Assembly (NCBI GenBank): GCA_013044365.1
Contig: JABEUP010000275.1
Coordinates: forward strand, 1 to 6,771
Direction: 5' to 3'
DNA length: 6,771 nt
Source: Acidimicrobiaceae bacterium
GTDB lineage: Bacteria; Actinomycetota; Acidimicrobiia; Acidimicrobiales; Acidimicrobiaceae
Below the pieces are notes generated by a model. That model was not told the DNA's origin. It made no database searches and was given only the letters and a program-made list of their open reading frames with translations. Made by a program: the position numbers and the translations under genes. Below, piece by piece: positions 6,195 through 6,771 of this stretch. Numbering within the stretch: the stretch's first letter is position 1; each line of letters opens with the position of its first letter.

Positions 6195-6601
6195 CCACAG
6201 TGATGCAAATCATTCACCTTGCTTTTGTCTCTCTCCTCATTATCGGGCCCAAACTGTCAAACTTTACCCACTGTCATAAGACCGGTTGCGACGACAGGAA
6301 TTCGCTTGGCCCTGAGGTGCTGGTCGCAACTATTTATGTTGATAATAGGCTTACCGCAGGCAAGTCCTCGTGGCAATAGTCCGAAGACTTTCTCTCCTCA
6401 CACCAAAGCTGCGAGACGGTATTCGCGGTAGGTTGGAAAAGCGGGCAGAGATGGTGGGCTTGGTCGCTTGAATTTAAATTTATCGGAGCCGACTAATCCG
6501 AGCCTTGCGTCATACCCTTAAAGTTGCTTTGTGCCGACCCACGAATTGACTATTCTCCAGATAGATCAATGGAGGAGCGTGGATTCAGATAGGCAGCGCA
6601 A
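6195..6601. other. Gap without a recognisable gene, upstream of the minus-strand operon
   Basis: About 400 bp with only short frames of no recognisable family, for example + 6219-6431. It should contain the promoter of the gmhA-like operon if transcription starts here, but no well-spaced sigma-70 promoter was found. A minus-strand TTGACA (6260-6255) and GATAAT (6244-6239) are only 10 nt apart. No terminator, tRNA or mobile-element end was seen. Confidence 0.5.
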
Positions 6602-6771
6602 CTAGCTTCTCCTCTCGCATCCTTTAGCCCAGAGTTTTGCTAGCGGGAGTTTCCGGGCTAGCCAAATGCTGGGAATCTGAAGATTTTCAAAAGTATTTTC
6701 AAATAAGGCTCTGACCAGCGCGTTTGTGCTGGTCAGCGATTCGCGAAGTTTGTCAATATGTGGTAGTACCT
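6602..6771 (-). CDS. Possible 3' end of an unrecognised gene running off the right edge
   Basis: On the minus strand one frame is open from the right edge (first full codon at 6769) to TAG at 6604-6602, giving 55 residues. The peptide is rich in Leu, Ala, Lys and Arg and includes LPHIDKLRESL, TNALVRALFEN and LARKLPLAKLWAKG, which reads like ordinary soluble protein and would suit amphipathic helices. I do not recognise the family. An open frame of this length at an edge can easily occur by chance. If real, the gene ends about 470 bp upstream of the gmhA-like start on the same strand, and the inverted repeat at 6711-6736 lies inside it. Confidence 0.3.
   Translation of the reverse strand, partial: VLPHIDKLRESLTSTNALVRALFENTFENLQIPSIWLARKLPLAKLWAKGCERRS
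6711..6736. repeat. Inverted repeat with 9-bp perfect arms
   Basis: CTGACCAGC (6711-6719) and GCTGGTCAG (6728-6736) are exact reverse complements. A G-T wobble and a C-G pair extend the stem to 11 around a GTTT loop on the + strand. Downstream on + there is no T-run. Read on the minus strand it is followed by AGCCTTATTTG, only mildly T-rich, so a terminator for a minus-strand gene is possible but weak. It could also simply lie within coding sequence. Confidence 0.5.

Noticed and set aside
6172..6213. Minus-strand leader peptide of 13 codons (MICITVVVRRISS), rich in branched-chain residues and ending in the palindrome
   Set aside because: It recalls attenuation leaders, but the ribosome site is badly spaced, the peptide is very short, and a glycan operon has no clear link to branched-chain amino acids.
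6239..6260. Minus-strand TTGACA and GATAAT as a promoter for the isomerase operon
   Set aside because: The boxes are separated by only 10 nt, far from the 16-18 nt needed.
6637..6664. GCTAGC...GCTAGC inverted repeat near the right edge
   Set aside because: GCTAGC is itself palindromic, so the repeat is easily met by chance. The extended stem has several mismatches.

Overview
This window looks like part of a bacterial cell-surface glycan locus (LPS O-antigen, capsule or glycan-modified protein). Base composition is moderate, roughly half G+C by eye. The organism cannot be named from the sequence. A GmhA-type heptose-phosphate isomerase, a NeuB-family synthase and a PtmA-like SDR point to a bacterium making heptoses or sialic-acid-like (ulosonic) acids, most often Gram-negative.

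Layout. The + strand carries the 3' end of a PtmA-like short-chain dehydrogenase/reductase (1-609, cut by the window edge). A gap of about 760 bp follows with no convincing gene (610-1370). Then comes a tightly coupled pair: a xylose-isomerase-like TIM-barrel protein (1371-2237) and a thiamine-diphosphate enzyme of the acetolactate-synthase superfamily (2234-4060), overlapping by ATGA. The - strand carries three genes, read right to left: a GmhA-like SIS isomerase (6134-5469), a short NeuB-family PEP-condensing synthase (5472-4603, ATGA overlap with the isomerase) and a standalone KdsC-like HAD phosphatase (4577-4092). The two groups converge with only 31 bp between stop codons. To the right of the isomerase lie about 470 bp without a clear gene. 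A possible 3' end of another minus-strand gene runs off the right edge.

How the genes may work together. In the minus-strand trio, sugar-phosphate isomerase, PEP-dependent aldol synthase and HAD phosphatase appear in the same order as KdsD-KdsA-KdsC in KDO synthesis or the Kdn-9-phosphate route. This suggests a 3-deoxy-2-ulosonic acid made through a phosphorylated intermediate. The synthase ends before the C-terminal SAF domain of classical NeuB, so the substrate need not be N-acetylmannosamine. In the plus-strand group, the ThDP enzyme could make or break a C-C bond on a sugar or keto acid. The TIM barrel and SDR would supply isomerisation/epimerisation and redox steps. No cytidylyltransferase, aminotransferase or glycosyltransferase is recognisable in the window, so the final product cannot be fixed.

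The most worthwhile leads are the reconstructed isomerase-synthase-phosphatase pathway, the ThDP enzyme/TIM-barrel pair in a glycan setting, and a palindrome with mutually exclusive hairpins just upstream of the isomerase start.
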